Shown: positions 34,247-43,737 of the stretch, in pieces
Layout: each line of letters begins with the position of its first letter
Position numbering within the stretch: the stretch's first letter is position 1
Assembly (NCBI RefSeq): GCF_035440685.1
Contig: NZ_DAORMW010000002.1
Length of the DNA stretch: 64,000 nucleotides
Reading direction: 5' to 3' (one strand)
DNA from: Accumulibacter appositus
GTDB lineage: Bacteria; Pseudomonadota; Gammaproteobacteria; Burkholderiales; Rhodocyclaceae
Program-made: the position numbers and the translations under genes
The notes under the pieces: model-generated
Seen by the model: only the letters and a program-made list of their open reading frames with translations
Databases searched by the model: none
What the model was told of the DNA's origin: nothing

Positions 34247-34311
34247 AACATGCCTTACAGGAATAAGGCACCCGCTCAGGGAGGTGAAGCGGGGGATGGC
34301 CGAGCCATCCG
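34214..34311 (-). ncRNA. Candidate structured small RNA between engB and hemB
   Basis: On the minus strand four hairpins follow one another: GGATGGC-TCG-GCCATCC (34294-34310), CCCGCT/AGCGGG (34271-34293), TGCCTTA/TAAGGCA (34251-34270), then the terminator with a T7 run. The loop of the second reads TCACCTCCCTG and repeats the 16S anti-Shine-Dalgarno sequence UCACCUCC. A toxic small RNA with anti-SD loops has been described in betaproteobacteria (from memory, identity unverified). On the plus strand the same loop is a strong SD (GGGAGGTGA), followed eight bases later by an ATG opening a 7-codon ORF (34296-34319). The 5' end of the RNA is uncertain. Confidence 0.6.
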
Positions 34312-34384
34312 CTTGCTAAGAGTTCAGTGGACGACGATAGTTCCCGGCAAGAGCATCTTTCCCATCAATCCTATCTATCTGAAC

Positions 34385-35437
34385 ATGGCGAATTCTATGG
34401 ACGACCAAGTGAACTCAAAAACGGGCCCAAACGCACGCTTCCCTGACACGCGTATGCGCCGCATGCGCCGCGATGGTTTTTCCCGCCGCATGATGTGCGA
34501 ATCGCGGCTCAGTGCCGACGATCTGATCTACCCCGTATTCGTCCTCGACGGCGTCAACCGTGTCGAGCCGATCGCATCGATGCCGGGCGTTGAACGGCAG
34601 AGCCTGGACCGACTGCTGAAAACGGCCGAGCAAGCGCTGCAACTGGGTATTCCGGCACTGGCGCTGTTCCCGGTCATCAACGCCGCGAGCAAGACAGCCG
34701 AGGCCGCAGAAGCGTACAACCCGGAGGGCCTGGTGCCGCGCGTCGTTGCGGCGCTGAAAAAGGAATTCCCCGGGCTGGGCGTCATTACCGACATCGCCCT
34801 CGACCCCTACACCAGCCACGGCCAGGACGGCCTGATCGACGCCGGCGACCCCGCTGGCTATGTACTCAACGATGAAACGCTCGAAGTCCTCGCCAGGCAG
34901 GCGCTGGTTCATGCGCAGGCCGGGGCCGACATCGTCGCGCCGTCGGACATGATGGATGGTCGAGTGGCGCGCATCCGCCAGGAACTTGATGCGGCGAGGC
35001 AAATACACACGCGCATCCTGGCCTATTCGGCGAAATACGCTTCGAGCTTCTACGGCCCGTTCCGCGACGCCGTCGGCTCCGCCGGCAACCTTGGCAAGGG
35101 CAACAAGCACACCTATCAGATGGACCCGGCGAACAGCGACGAAGCGCTGCGCGAGGTGGCCCTGGACCTCGCCGAAGGCGCTGACTTGGTGATGGTCAAA
35201 CCGGGCATGCCTTACCTGGACATCATCCGGCGGGTCAAGGAAACCTTCCGGGTACCAACCTACGCCTATCAGGTCAGCGGCGAATACGCGATGCTCAAGG
35301 CCGCCGCCCGGAACGGCTGGCTGGATGAACAGGCATGCGTTATGGAAAGCCTTCTGGCCTTTAAACGCGCTGGCGCCGACGGCATCCTGAGCTACTTCGC
35401 GCTGAGCGCAGCAGCGTGGTTGAAAGCGTCTAGATGA
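34385..35437 (+). CDS. hemB: Porphobilinogen synthase (delta-aminolevulinic acid dehydratase)
   Basis: A 350-residue enzyme condensing two 5-aminolevulinate molecules to porphobilinogen, an early heme step. Schiff-base lysines lie in AKYASSFYGPFRDA and MVKPGMPYLDI. The metal region reads DIALDPYTSHGQDG, with aspartates where zinc-type enzymes carry cysteines, so it is the Mg-dependent form known from Pseudomonas. The start is the ATG at 34385 (or MDDQ at 34397); the ORF extends upstream to 34250 across the small RNA region. The 3' end overlaps the convergent acyltransferase by eight bases. Confidence 0.95.
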   Translation: MANSMDDQVNSKTGPNARFPDTRMRRMRRDGFSRRMMCESRLSADDLIYPVFVLDGVNRVEPIASMPGVERQSLDRLLKTAEQALQLGIPALALFPVINAASKTAEAAEAYNPEGLVPRVVAALKKEFPGLGVITDIALDPYTSHGQDGLIDAGDPAGYVLNDETLEVLARQALVHAQAGADIVAPSDMMDGRVARIRQELDAARQIHTRILAYSAKYASSFYGPFRDAVGSAGNLGKGNKHTYQMDPANSDEALREVALDLAEGADLVMVKPGMPYLDIIRRVKETFRVPTYAYQVSGEYAMLKAAARNGWLDEQACVMESLLAFKRAGADGILSYFALSAAAWLKASR

Positions 35438-36518
35438 GGCCGCGCGCTGCACGCAAGCCGCGAAACCCCTGCTGCGCCGGCCGCTCGACAACGCTGTAGA
35501 ACAGTCCGCCGGCCAGCAGGCTTACCACCCAAGCGAGCACGATGCCGGCTAGATTGAGCCACGGATCAGCCAAGGCGACGCGGGTGACCAAGGCATTGAT
35601 GATCAGACAGACCGGAAAGTGAATCAGGAAAACGGAGTAGGAAATCTGCCCCAGGTAGGCGAGCAGGGACGACTTCGGCCAGCGCGCCAGAAAGCCATGC
35701 CGGCTTGCCAGGCCGAGCGCCAGAGCAACCACCAGGGCCACGGCGATGCGCGAACGATAGTCGAGCAGCAGGGCCATGGTCACGGCAAGGGCGATTAGCG
35801 ACAGCCAGCGCGCCGCGTACTTCGCGTTTGCCGCCCAGCAAGCCAAGGCGCCGAGCCCGTAGGAGCCGAAGAAATACAGCGCCCAGTTGTCCCAGGCGGC
35901 GTCGCGGTTGAAGTGATACAGGGAAGACAACGCCAGCGTAGCGACCAGCAGGACGCCAACAACTGCCGCCGCCGCGATGCCACGCCCCATGCCACCACCG
36001 ATGCCGCGTGCCAGCCAGAGGGTTGCCAGCAAGAGTGCAAACAACTGGAAATCGATGGCCACGTACCAGACACCCGCCGACAGACCGTCGTAGCCAAGGA
36101 CGCCTTGCAAGAGCAGCGCGTGCGCCAGGAATTGCGGCAGCGTCGGTGGCTGCGGAATAGAATCATGGCTCATCAGGGCGCGAGCAATGGCCGCGCAGAC
36201 AATACCGACCAGCAAGGCGGCAATGTAGGGCACAGCTAGCTTCAGGTAGCGTTTCACGAGCAAGCGCAGGGGCTGCAGCGACACCAGGCGGCCTGCCGGC
36301 GCAAGACTGCGCGCGGCGAGAAAGCCGCCAATCACCAGAAACACCTGCACCACCGCGCGCGCGTGCTGACTCAGCCAGGAGAGCGGGTCCGGAATCAGCA
36401 AATAGGCGTGGTCGGACATCGGTCCGTAGAAGGCCAGGTGATGGAGAACGATCAACTGCAGCGCCACGGCCTTCAGCGCATCGATTAAGGGTAATCGGGA
36501 AGTCACTTCAGTCGCCAC
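35430..36518 (-). CDS. Acyltransferase 3 family membrane protein (OafA-like)
   Basis: A 362-residue inner-membrane protein with about ten hydrophobic segments. IDALKAVALQLIVLHHLAFYG at the N-terminus carries the His pair typical of acyltransferase 3; the C-terminus has SYSVFLIHFPVCLI. The family O-acetylates or acylates sugars and lipids at the cell surface. The start is GTG at 36518. It begins five bases after the stop of the upstream GGDEF-EAL gene, so the two are probably cotranscribed. The acceptor is unknown. Confidence 0.85.
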   Translation of the reverse strand: MATEVTSRLPLIDALKAVALQLIVLHHLAFYGPMSDHAYLLIPDPLSWLSQHARAVVQVFLVIGGFLAARSLAPAGRLVSLQPLRLLVKRYLKLAVPYIAALLVGIVCAAIARALMSHDSIPQPPTLPQFLAHALLLQGVLGYDGLSAGVWYVAIDFQLFALLLATLWLARGIGGGMGRGIAAAAVVGVLLVATLALSSLYHFNRDAAWDNWALYFFGSYGLGALACWAANAKYAARWLSLIALAVTMALLLDYRSRIAVALVVALALGLASRHGFLARWPKSSLLAYLGQISYSVFLIHFPVCLIINALVTRVALADPWLNLAGIVLAWVVSLLAGGLFYSVVERPAQQGFRGLRAARGLI

Positions 36519-36523
36519 TCGAT

Positions 36524-39500
36524 TCAGCCCGCCAGGAAGCGTTGCCGGAACTCGTCGAGCGGCATCGGCTTGCCACGTAGATAACCCTGCATTTCGTCGC
36601 AGCCTTCGTCGGCCAGGAAATCGCGCTGCGCCTCGGTCTCGACGCCTTCGGCGATGACCGTCAGTTGCAGGCTGTGGGCAAGGGCAATGACCGCGCGGGT
36701 AATCGCCCGATCCTCGGCGTCGTCTGGCAAGCCACGGACAAAACTCTGGTCGATCTTGAGTTTGTTGAGCGGCAGACGTTTCAGGTAGGCGAGCGAGGAA
36801 TAGCCGGTGCCGAAGTCGTCGATCACCAGGCCGAGTCCCATCACCCGCAGCGCATCGAGAACCTGAACGCTGTTCTCGGCCTGGCTCATGATCGCGCTTT
36901 CAGTGATCTCCAATTCGAGGAATTGCGGCGCAAGGCACGACGCATCCAGGGTCTTGCGAGCCGTTTCCTGGATTCGACCGCGCCGGAATTCGATGCCGGA
37001 GACGTTGATCGACAGCACGCCCGGCTGGCGGCCTTCGTTAACCCACGCCGCCCACTGGCCAGCGGCCGTCTGTTGGACCCATTCGCCGATCGGAACGATC
37101 AGCCCCGATTCCTCGGCAAGCTTGATGAACTCACCGGGCATCACCAGACCCAGCTCGGGACGCAGCCAGCGCACCAGCGCTTCGGCACCGACCAGCTCGC
37201 CGCTGCGCAGCGAGAACTGCGGCTGCAGGAAGACCCGCAACTCGCCGCGATCGATGGCCCGCCGCAGGTCGGTTTCCATCTGCAGGCGCGCCAGCGACGA
37301 CTGCGTCAGTTCCTTGGTAAAGAACTCGTAGGTGTTGCGTCCGCGCTCCTTGGCGCGGTACATGGCCACATCGGCATTCTTCATCAGCGTTTCGGCGTCG
37401 CCGCCATCCTGGGGAAAGAGGCTGATGCCGATGCTGGCCCCGACATAGAACTCCTGCTCGACGGTCACCGGCGAGTCCTGCAAGAGGCTGAGAATCTTGT
37501 CCGCGATATGCGAAACGGCTGCCGGATCGGCGAGATCCTCGATGATGATCAGGAACTCGTCGCCACCGAGGCGACCCACCGTGTCCGCTTCCCGCCGCAA
37601 TCGGGTCAGGCGCCGCGCCACCTCACAGAGAACTCGATCGCCGACCTGATGACCGAGGGTATCGTTGATGTTCTTGAAGCGATCGAGGTCGACGAACAGG
37701 ACCGCCAGCCCGCGCTCATCGCGGTGAGCACGCTGCAGCGCCTTGTGCAGGCGATCACCGAGCAACAGACGGTTGGGCAGGCCGGTAAGCGGATCGTGAT
37801 GGGCCTGGTGGTCGAGCTGATCGTGCGCCTTGCGCAGTTCGGTGATATCCGAGAAGACGCCCACGTAATGGGTCACGCAACCCTGTGCGTCCTCGACGGC
37901 ACTGATCGTCAGCGACTCCAGAAAGGCCTGACCGTCCTTGCGCCGGTTCCACAATTCGCCCCGCCAGCGCCCACAGGTGCGCAAGGTCCGCCACATCTCA
38001 CGGTAAAAGTCCGGGTCCTGAAGACCCGACTGCAGGATGCGCGGGTTGACCCCGACGACATCGGCCTCGCAGTAACCGGTGATCTCGGAAAAGGCACGGT
38101 TGACGGCGATGATCTCACCCTCTGGCGAGGTGATGGTAATGCCTTCGGCGCTGCTGTCGAAAACGGTCGCCGCCTGCTGCAGGCGTTGCTCCATACGCTT
38201 GCGATCGGTCACGTCGAGCATGATGCCGACCAAACCGCCGGCCGCTTCGCCGGAAACGCCGTAGATCGCCTTGTGAAAAACGACGTCGCGGTACTCGCCA
38301 TCGGCGCGCAGCACCTGTGTTTCGTACACCTGCGAACCCAGGCGTTGAAAAAGCGCTTCGTCAGCCGCCATGTAGCGATCGGCCAGCGCGCGCGGCGCGA
38401 CATCGTAGACGCTTGCCCCGACCACTTCGCGACGTGACTTGCCGATCATCTCGAGGAAGGCCTGATTACAGCCGAGATAGAGGCCCTGGCGATTCTTGTA
38501 GAACACCGGTCCCGGGATGGCCTCGACGAGTTGGTGCATGAAGTCAAGTTGCTGCGATAACTCGTGCGTGCGTTCGGCAACACGCTGCTCGAGTTCGAGA
38601 TGACTTTTCCGCAGGGCTTCCTGGGCCGCGTGATGCGCGGTGATGTCCTGGAACAGCCAGATGTGGCCTTCGTCATGGTTTTCCGGGTTGAGCAGACTAC
38701 CGGTCACCTGGCACCAGATCGGCGTGCCATCGGCCTGGCAGTATTCGATCTCGCCGACGAAGGTGCCGAGTTCGTTGATGCCACGCAGGGCACGTTCGCC
38801 GGCTTCGTTCCAGGCGGGCTCATTGGCGAAGCAGACGCGCGTCGACTGGCCGATCAGTTGCCCCGGCTGATAGCCGAAGATGCGCTCGAAGCTCGGATTG
38901 CAGCGCTGAATGATGCGCTCACGCAAGAAGGCGATGCCGATCGGCGCCCGTTCGAAGATCAGCGTCTGCTCGCGCAGCAGCGCGTCCATGGCACGGCTTG
39001 CCCGGCGCTTCTCGGTGATGTCTTCGTAGAGCCATATGTAGCCGTCCTGGGGCTTGGCCGGGTTGATCATGCTGCCGGTGATATGGCTCCAGATCGGCGT
39101 TCCGTCGCGGCGAATGAAGGCCGTCTCGCCCCGGTAGATACCGGTTTCGGTAATTGCTTTGTAAGCCTGGCGTCCGGTTTCCAGCCAGGCCTCGTCACTC
39201 GGGTAGTAGATGCGTGTCAGCTGACCGATCAATTCGTCTGGCGCATAGCCGAGAATCTCGGCGAAACGCCGATTACAGCGCTGGATGGCACGCTCGCGCA
39301 GGATGACGATGCCGGTTTCGGCGTTCTGAAAAATGAGCTGCTGCTCGCGCAGCAAGCGTGCGCCCGCTTCGCGTGCGTCCACCTCCTGCGTCACGTCACG
39401 CACGATCCACACGGCACCCTGGCCCGGCGCGGCAGGGTCGATCGCGCGGGCGATGAGATGTGCGACAAAGATACTGCCATCGCGGCGCGCCAGTTGCGTT

Positions 39501-39757
39501 TCGAGATCGAGGATCTCACCGACGCGCAGGGCCGCGCGCGCTTGCCGGCGCAAGGTCTCACACGCCGCGCTATCGGGGTAGAAAACAAGGTCCGGCTGCC
39601 CGACAAGCGTCCCCGCCGGCCAGCCAAAAAGCTCTTCGGCGCGGGGGTTGCAGCGGTACACGCGACGATTGCGCGTGCACACCACGGCAATCCCCGAATG
39701 CTCGAGGATGGCCTTGTACTCAAGTAGCTGTTGTTCCAGGGAACCGGACTCTCTCAT
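36524..39757 (-). CDS. Five-PAS GGDEF-EAL c-di-GMP protein
   Basis: A 1077-residue cytoplasmic protein. Five PAS regions fill about residues 1-640, one of them after the linker HELSQQLDFMHQLVEAI. Then come GGDEF (motif at 731-735, with upstream READ inhibitory site) and EAL (859-861), with DDFGTGYSSL and KIDQSF intact. Both catalytic sites look complete. There is no membrane segment, so input is by the PAS domains. The start at 39757 (MRESGS) is preferred to the upstream ORF start. The acyltransferase follows five bases later, suggesting an exopolysaccharide or surface-sugar output. Confidence 0.92.
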   Translation of the reverse strand: MRESGSLEQQLLEYKAILEHSGIAVVCTRNRRVYRCNPRAEELFGWPAGTLVGQPDLVFYPDSAACETLRRQARAALRVGEILDLETQLARRDGSIFVAHLIARAIDPAAPGQGAVWIVRDVTQEVDAREAGARLLREQQLIFQNAETGIVILRERAIQRCNRRFAEILGYAPDELIGQLTRIYYPSDEAWLETGRQAYKAITETGIYRGETAFIRRDGTPIWSHITGSMINPAKPQDGYIWLYEDITEKRRASRAMDALLREQTLIFERAPIGIAFLRERIIQRCNPSFERIFGYQPGQLIGQSTRVCFANEPAWNEAGERALRGINELGTFVGEIEYCQADGTPIWCQVTGSLLNPENHDEGHIWLFQDITAHHAAQEALRKSHLELEQRVAERTHELSQQLDFMHQLVEAIPGPVFYKNRQGLYLGCNQAFLEMIGKSRREVVGASVYDVAPRALADRYMAADEALFQRLGSQVYETQVLRADGEYRDVVFHKAIYGVSGEAAGGLVGIMLDVTDRKRMEQRLQQAATVFDSSAEGITITSPEGEIIAVNRAFSEITGYCEADVVGVNPRILQSGLQDPDFYREMWRTLRTCGRWRGELWNRRKDGQAFLESLTISAVEDAQGCVTHYVGVFSDITELRKAHDQLDHQAHHDPLTGLPNRLLLGDRLHKALQRAHRDERGLAVLFVDLDRFKNINDTLGHQVGDRVLCEVARRLTRLRREADTVGRLGGDEFLIIIEDLADPAAVSHIADKILSLLQDSPVTVEQEFYVGASIGISLFPQDGGDAETLMKNADVAMYRAKERGRNTYEFFTKELTQSSLARLQMETDLRRAIDRGELRVFLQPQFSLRSGELVGAEALVRWLRPELGLVMPGEFIKLAEESGLIVPIGEWVQQTAAGQWAAWVNEGRQPGVLSINVSGIEFRRGRIQETARKTLDASCLAPQFLELEITESAIMSQAENSVQVLDALRVMGLGLVIDDFGTGYSSLAYLKRLPLNKLKIDQSFVRGLPDDAEDRAITRAVIALAHSLQLTVIAEGVETEAQRDFLADEGCDEMQGYLRGKPMPLDEFRQRFLAG

Positions 39758-39879
39758 GGCAACCGACGGCAATTGGTGCGGCCAGAGTCTACACGACTGC
39801 GGGTGGTCACGGTGGAGCAAGGCTCACGGTGTACAAGCGTTTGGGCAGTCACGGTCCTGGCAGGACCATCGGCCGCCTC

Positions 39880-40512
39880 TCACAGGCGGGCGAGATGACG
39901 CGGCAAGTCGAGAATGGACGCCAGGCGCACGTCCACCCAGGCCGCCTGGCGCGTTGCCGCGCTCACCCAGACCGTTTTCATGCCGAGTCGCTTGGCAGTA
40001 CGCAGGTTGGGCAGCGCGTCCTCGACCATGATGCAGCGCTGCGCGTGTAGACGCTCGCTGCGCAACAGGTGGCGAAAACCGGCGACTGCCGGCTTGGGTT
40101 GAAAGCCGATGCGCTCGACCGAGTAGACGGCGTCGAAACAGCGGCGAATGCCGGTCATTTCCAGGACCGCCTCGCTGTAGCGCCCCGGCGCGTTGGAGAA
40201 GACGATCTTGCGCCCTGGCAAGCGACCGAGCATGGCCTTCAGAGCGCGCTCGAAGACCAGCATCGGCCGCAGATCGGGAAAGTCGTGCGTATGGCGAAGA
40301 AAATGGTCCGGATCGATCGCATGATGACGCATCAGACCGAGCAGCGTGGCGCCGTAGCGCTGCCAGTAATCCTGCCGAAGACGCGTTGCTTCGTCCTCGT
40401 CCACGCCGAGGTGCTGGCAGATGTACGCCACCATCGAACGATTGATGTGCGGAAAGATATGCGGGCTGGCGTCGTGCAGGGTGTTGTCGAGATCGAAAAG
40501 CCAGACCGGCAA
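39880..40512 (-). CDS. HAD-family phosphatase, pyrimidine 5'-nucleotidase type
   Basis: A 210-residue HAD hydrolase. Motif I FDLDNTLHD (about 6-14), motif II SNAPGRY, and motif III/IV around KPAVAGFRHLL and MVEDALPNLRTAK are present. The HINRSMVAYI cap resembles SDT1/Phm8-like pyrimidine nucleotidases. The reaction is dephosphorylation of a nucleotide or similar small molecule; the substrate is inferred. It lies 25 bases downstream of argB on the same strand, a neighbour pair common in betaproteobacteria. Confidence 0.87.
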   Translation of the reverse strand: MPVWLFDLDNTLHDASPHIFPHINRSMVAYICQHLGVDEDEATRLRQDYWQRYGATLLGLMRHHAIDPDHFLRHTHDFPDLRPMLVFERALKAMLGRLPGRKIVFSNAPGRYSEAVLEMTGIRRCFDAVYSVERIGFQPKPAVAGFRHLLRSERLHAQRCIMVEDALPNLRTAKRLGMKTVWVSAATRQAAWVDVRLASILDLPRHLARL

Positions 40513-40537
40513 GGAAGCGCTCAGCAGAAGGCCCCGG

Positions 40538-41425
40538 TCAATGCGACTTGATCATCGTGCCGACGCCGTGATCGGTAAGGATCTCCAGCAACAGCGCGTG
40601 CTCGACGCGGCCATCAATGATGTGCACGCTCTTGACGCCACTGCGCGCGGCATCGAGTGCCGAACTGATCTTCGGCAGCATGCCGCCCGACAGCGTACCG
40701 TCCGCAACCATCTCGTCGATCTCGTTGGGGGTCATGCCGGTGATCAGCTCGCCGCTCTCGTCGAGGACACCTGGCGTGTTGGTGAGCAGGACCAGCTTTT
40801 CGGCCTTGAGGATTTCGGCGATCTTGCCGGCGACGACGTCGGCGTTGATGTTGTAGGTTTCGCCACCTTTGCCGACGCCGATCGGCGCCACGACAGGAAT
40901 GAAACCGCCTGACTCGAGATGGCCGATCAGCGACGGATCGATCTGCGTGATGTCGCCGACCTGGCCAACGTCGATCAGGTCACCGAGGTTCTCGTGGTTG
41001 GCCAGCAACAGCTTCTTGGCACGAATGAAGCTGGCGTCCTTGCCGGTCAAGCCGACGGCCTTGCCCCCGGCCTGATTGATCAGGTTGACGACGTCCTTGT
41101 TGACCTGCCCACCGAGAACCATCTCGACGATCTCCATCGTTTCGGCATCGGTGACACGCATTCCCTGGATGAACTTTCCCTTCTTGCCTACCCGGGCGAG
41201 AAGGTTTTCGATCTGGGGGCCACCGCCGTGCACCACCACCACGTGCATCCCGACCAGCTTGAGCAGCACGACATCGCGCGCGAAGCACTGCTTGAGGTGC
41301 TCGTCGGTCATCGCATTGCCGCCGTACTTGACGACGATGGTCTTGCCGTGGAAACGTTTGATGTACGGTAGCGCCTCGGCGAGAATGGCAGCTTCGTTGG
41401 CAGGGGTGAACACACGATCGCTCAT
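40538..41425 (-). CDS. argB: Acetylglutamate kinase
   Basis: A 295-residue amino acid kinase phosphorylating N-acetylglutamate, the second arginine step. Seen: VVKYGGNAMTDE (about 32-43), VVVHGGGPQI (about 64-73), GKDASF and the C-terminal GGMLPKISSALDA. The sequence carries the N-terminal helix of arginine-inhibited forms. The ATG at 41425 follows AGGACT. Divergent from gluQ with 90 bases between. Confidence 0.96.
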   Translation of the reverse strand: MSDRVFTPANEAAILAEALPYIKRFHGKTIVVKYGGNAMTDEHLKQCFARDVVLLKLVGMHVVVVHGGGPQIENLLARVGKKGKFIQGMRVTDAETMEIVEMVLGGQVNKDVVNLINQAGGKAVGLTGKDASFIRAKKLLLANHENLGDLIDVGQVGDITQIDPSLIGHLESGGFIPVVAPIGVGKGGETYNINADVVAGKIAEILKAEKLVLLTNTPGVLDESGELITGMTPNEIDEMVADGTLSGGMLPKISSALDAARSGVKSVHIIDGRVEHALLLEILTDHGVGTMIKSH

Positions 41426-41515
41426 GGCTGGAGTCCTTTTGATGACCGGCGGATTTTACGCGGCAGAGGTGGAAATAAAAAGGCAGCGCACGGTGAACCC
41501 TGCGCCGCGAGCGCG

Positions 41516-42457
41516 ATGAGCACCGCCACGCCGACAGGCGACAGCGCTCGGCCCTCGCCGCCGCCCTATCGCGGCCGCTTTGCGCCCTCACCAAGCGGCC
41601 CGCTGCACTTCGGTTCACTGGTGGCCGCCGTTGGCAGCTATCTCGACGCCCGAGCCCACGGCGGCCAGTGGCTACTGCGCATCGAGGATGTCGATCAACC
41701 GCGCACCGTTGCCGGTGCCGCCGACGAGATCCTGCGCACCCTCGAAGGTTTCGGCTTCGCCTGGGATGGCGAAGTGCTCGTGCAAAGCCGACGCCTTGAC
41801 CTCTACCACGCCGCCCTGGTGCGCCTGCAACTTGCCGACGAAGTCTACCCCTGCGCCTGCTCGCGAGCGGAAATTGCCGCCCACTCGCCACGGCGATCGA
41901 TCGACGGCGGTCTGGTCTACCCGGGGACCTGCCGCGAGGGCCTCGCCGGGGGCCGCGCGGCACGCGCCTGGCGGCTGCGCGTGCCCGACCAGGTGATTGC
42001 TTTCGACGATCGCATCCAGGGCGATGTGCAACAGAATCTCGAAGCGGCCGTCGGCGACTTCATCCTGCTGCGCGCCGACGGTCAGTACGCCTACCAGCTG
42101 GCGGTTGTCGTCGATGACGCGGCGCAAGGAATCACCGCCGTGGTCCGTGGCGTAGACCTGCTCGATTCGACGCCACGGCAAATCTGGCTGCAACAAGGCC
42201 TGGCGCTGAGCACACCGACGTACGCGCACCTGCCGGTAGTGACCAACGACGCCGGGGAGAAACTCTCCAAGCAAACGCACGCTGCGGCGGTCGATCTGTC
42301 GGCCGGCAGTGCTGTCCTGGCGGCGGCGCTACGCTTTCTTGGCCACGCCGTACCGCAGGAAATCAGCGCCGGACCGCTGCGCGATTTCTGGCCCTGGGCG
42401 ATTGCCGCCTGGTCGATCGCACGCGTTCCCGCGCGGCGCGGCGTCTGCCCGGGCTAA
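41516..42457 (+). CDS. gluQ: Glutamyl-Q tRNA(Asp) synthetase
   Basis: A 313-residue truncated glutamyl-tRNA synthetase that places glutamate on queuosine-34 of tRNA(Asp). Seen: FAPSPSGPLHFGS (HIGH equivalent), DDAAQGIT and GEKLSKQT (KMSKS equivalent). Cysteines in PCACS and YPGTCR supply the zinc site. There is no anticodon-binding domain, as usual for this family. The N-terminal ATG at 41516 overlaps the argB promoter gap. The stop codon TAA at 42455-42457 is the first base block of repeat copy C. Confidence 0.92.
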   Translation: MSTATPTGDSARPSPPPYRGRFAPSPSGPLHFGSLVAAVGSYLDARAHGGQWLLRIEDVDQPRTVAGAADEILRTLEGFGFAWDGEVLVQSRRLDLYHAALVRLQLADEVYPCACSRAEIAAHSPRRSIDGGLVYPGTCREGLAGGRAARAWRLRVPDQVIAFDDRIQGDVQQNLEAAVGDFILLRADGQYAYQLAVVVDDAAQGITAVVRGVDLLDSTPRQIWLQQGLALSTPTYAHLPVVTNDAGEKLSKQTHAAAVDLSAGSAVLAAALRFLGHAVPQEISAGPLRDFWPWAIAAWSIARVPARRGVCPG

Positions 42458-42578
42458 CGGTCATGACTTGTCGAGATACCCCAGATCATGAAAGTCATGA
42501 CCTTTCCCCCTCTTTCCCGGCCTTTCTCCCGCGAGGGGAGAAAGGAGATTCGTGAGTCGCCTAGGCGACTTTCACATC
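42454..42578 (+). repeat. Interspersed palindromic repeat, copy C
   Basis: The fullest copy. It begins GCTAACGGTCATGAC at the gluQ stop codon and continues with GATCATGAAAGTCATGACC, giving a pair of inverted GGTCATGAC/GTCATGACC arms. A second hairpin, TTTCTCCCGCGAGGGGAGAAA, follows. It ends with the perfect palindrome GTCGCCTAGGCGAC and TTTCACATC. It lies between the convergent genes gluQ and clsB. Confidence 0.9.
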
Positions 42579-43737
42579 AATGCTTGCCGCCGTAACCGAC
42601 GAGTCCGACCACCATCCGCACCAGGTTGTAGCTGGCCCAACGCAGCAGGCGCGAATGCCAGGGCAGACGTTTCCAGCTATCGACCGGCAGTTCGCGCGCC
42701 CCATTGCGCATCGCCTGATCGAGACTCGCGCGCAGACTTTCGGCGAACGCCGTATCCTTGACGACGATATTGGCCTCCCTGGCCAGCAGCAGACTGAAAG
42801 GATCGATATTCGAGGAGCCGACGGTCGCCCAGTGGCTGTCGATGACCGCCACCTTGGCGTGCAGGAAACTGCGCCGATACTCGAAAATGCGGATGCCGGC
42901 GCCGAGCAGACGACCGTAAAGCGCCTGTGTCGCGTAGTGGATGAGGCGATATTCGATTCGTCCCTGCAACAGGATCACCACCCGTACGTCGCGCTTTACC
43001 GCATCGTGCAGGGCGCGGCGAAAACGGCGACCGGGCAGGAAGTAGGCATTGGCGAGCAGGATGTCGTGCTGCGCAGAGCCTATGGCCTCGAGGTAAGCGT
43101 CCTCGATGTCGCGGCGATGGAGAATATTGTCGCGCACCAGGAAAGCGGCCGTCTGCTCGCCGCGTGCCGCGAGCTCGGTCGGCACGCGCCGAGTCACGCG
43201 GTGGCGACGATTGAGACTTGCCCATTGCACGATTTCCCACAGCCGATGCTGCGCCTGCTGGATTGGCGCCAGCAGAGGGCCTTCGATGCGGACCGCATAG
43301 TCGTAGCGCGGCGGGATCTGATACGGGGTATTGAGGTCATCGATGACATTAATACCCCCGACGTAGGCGATTTCGCCGTCGATCACCGCCAGCTTGCGGT
43401 GCAAACGACGCAGGCGATGGCGGCGCAGGCGGAAGCGGGCAATATCCGGACGATAGACCATCGCCTGCACACCCGCGGCGAGTAGTGCTGGTTGCAGGCT
43501 GTTGGCGAACTCCCGGCCACCGAAGCCGTCGACCAGCACGCGGACCGTTACCCCACGGCGGGCAGCGCGTGCCAGTGCCGCAGCGACCGCCTGGCCAGTG
43601 GCATCGTCCTCGAAAATGTAGCTCTCGAGGTGAACCTCGTGCTGTGCGCCATCAATCGCCCCGATCAGGTCCGGGAAATACTCGGCGCCGCTGTTCAGCA
43701 GGGTCAAGCGATTGCCGGTAAGGAACTCAGCGGCCAT
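42577..43737 (-). CDS. clsB: Cardiolipin synthase (ClsB-type phospholipase D family)
   Basis: A 386-residue enzyme with two HKD motifs: HRKLAVIDGEIAYVGG (about 120-135) and HAKVAVIDSHWATVGSSN (about 295-312). It joins phosphatidylglycerol and a phospholipid to make cardiolipin. ClsB differs from ClsA in having no N-terminal membrane pair, which fits here: the protein begins MAAEFLTGNRLTLL without a membrane segment. The start overlaps by 11 bases the end of a small putative lipoprotein gene. The stop touches the end of repeat copy C. Confidence 0.88.
   Translation of the reverse strand: MAAEFLTGNRLTLLNSGAEYFPDLIGAIDGAQHEVHLESYIFEDDATGQAVAAALARAARRGVTVRVLVDGFGGREFANSLQPALLAAGVQAMVYRPDIARFRLRRHRLRRLHRKLAVIDGEIAYVGGINVIDDLNTPYQIPPRYDYAVRIEGPLLAPIQQAQHRLWEIVQWASLNRRHRVTRRVPTELAARGEQTAAFLVRDNILHRRDIEDAYLEAIGSAQHDILLANAYFLPGRRFRRALHDAVKRDVRVVILLQGRIEYRLIHYATQALYGRLLGAGIRIFEYRRSFLHAKVAVIDSHWATVGSSNIDPFSLLLAREANIVVKDTAFAESLRASLDQAMRNGARELPVDSWKRLPWHSRLLRWASYNLVRMVVGLVGYGGKH

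Noticed and set aside
36665..38437. 590-codon open frame on the plus strand
   Set aside because: It lies opposite the GGDEF-EAL gene, which has intact motifs; its own sequence has no family features.
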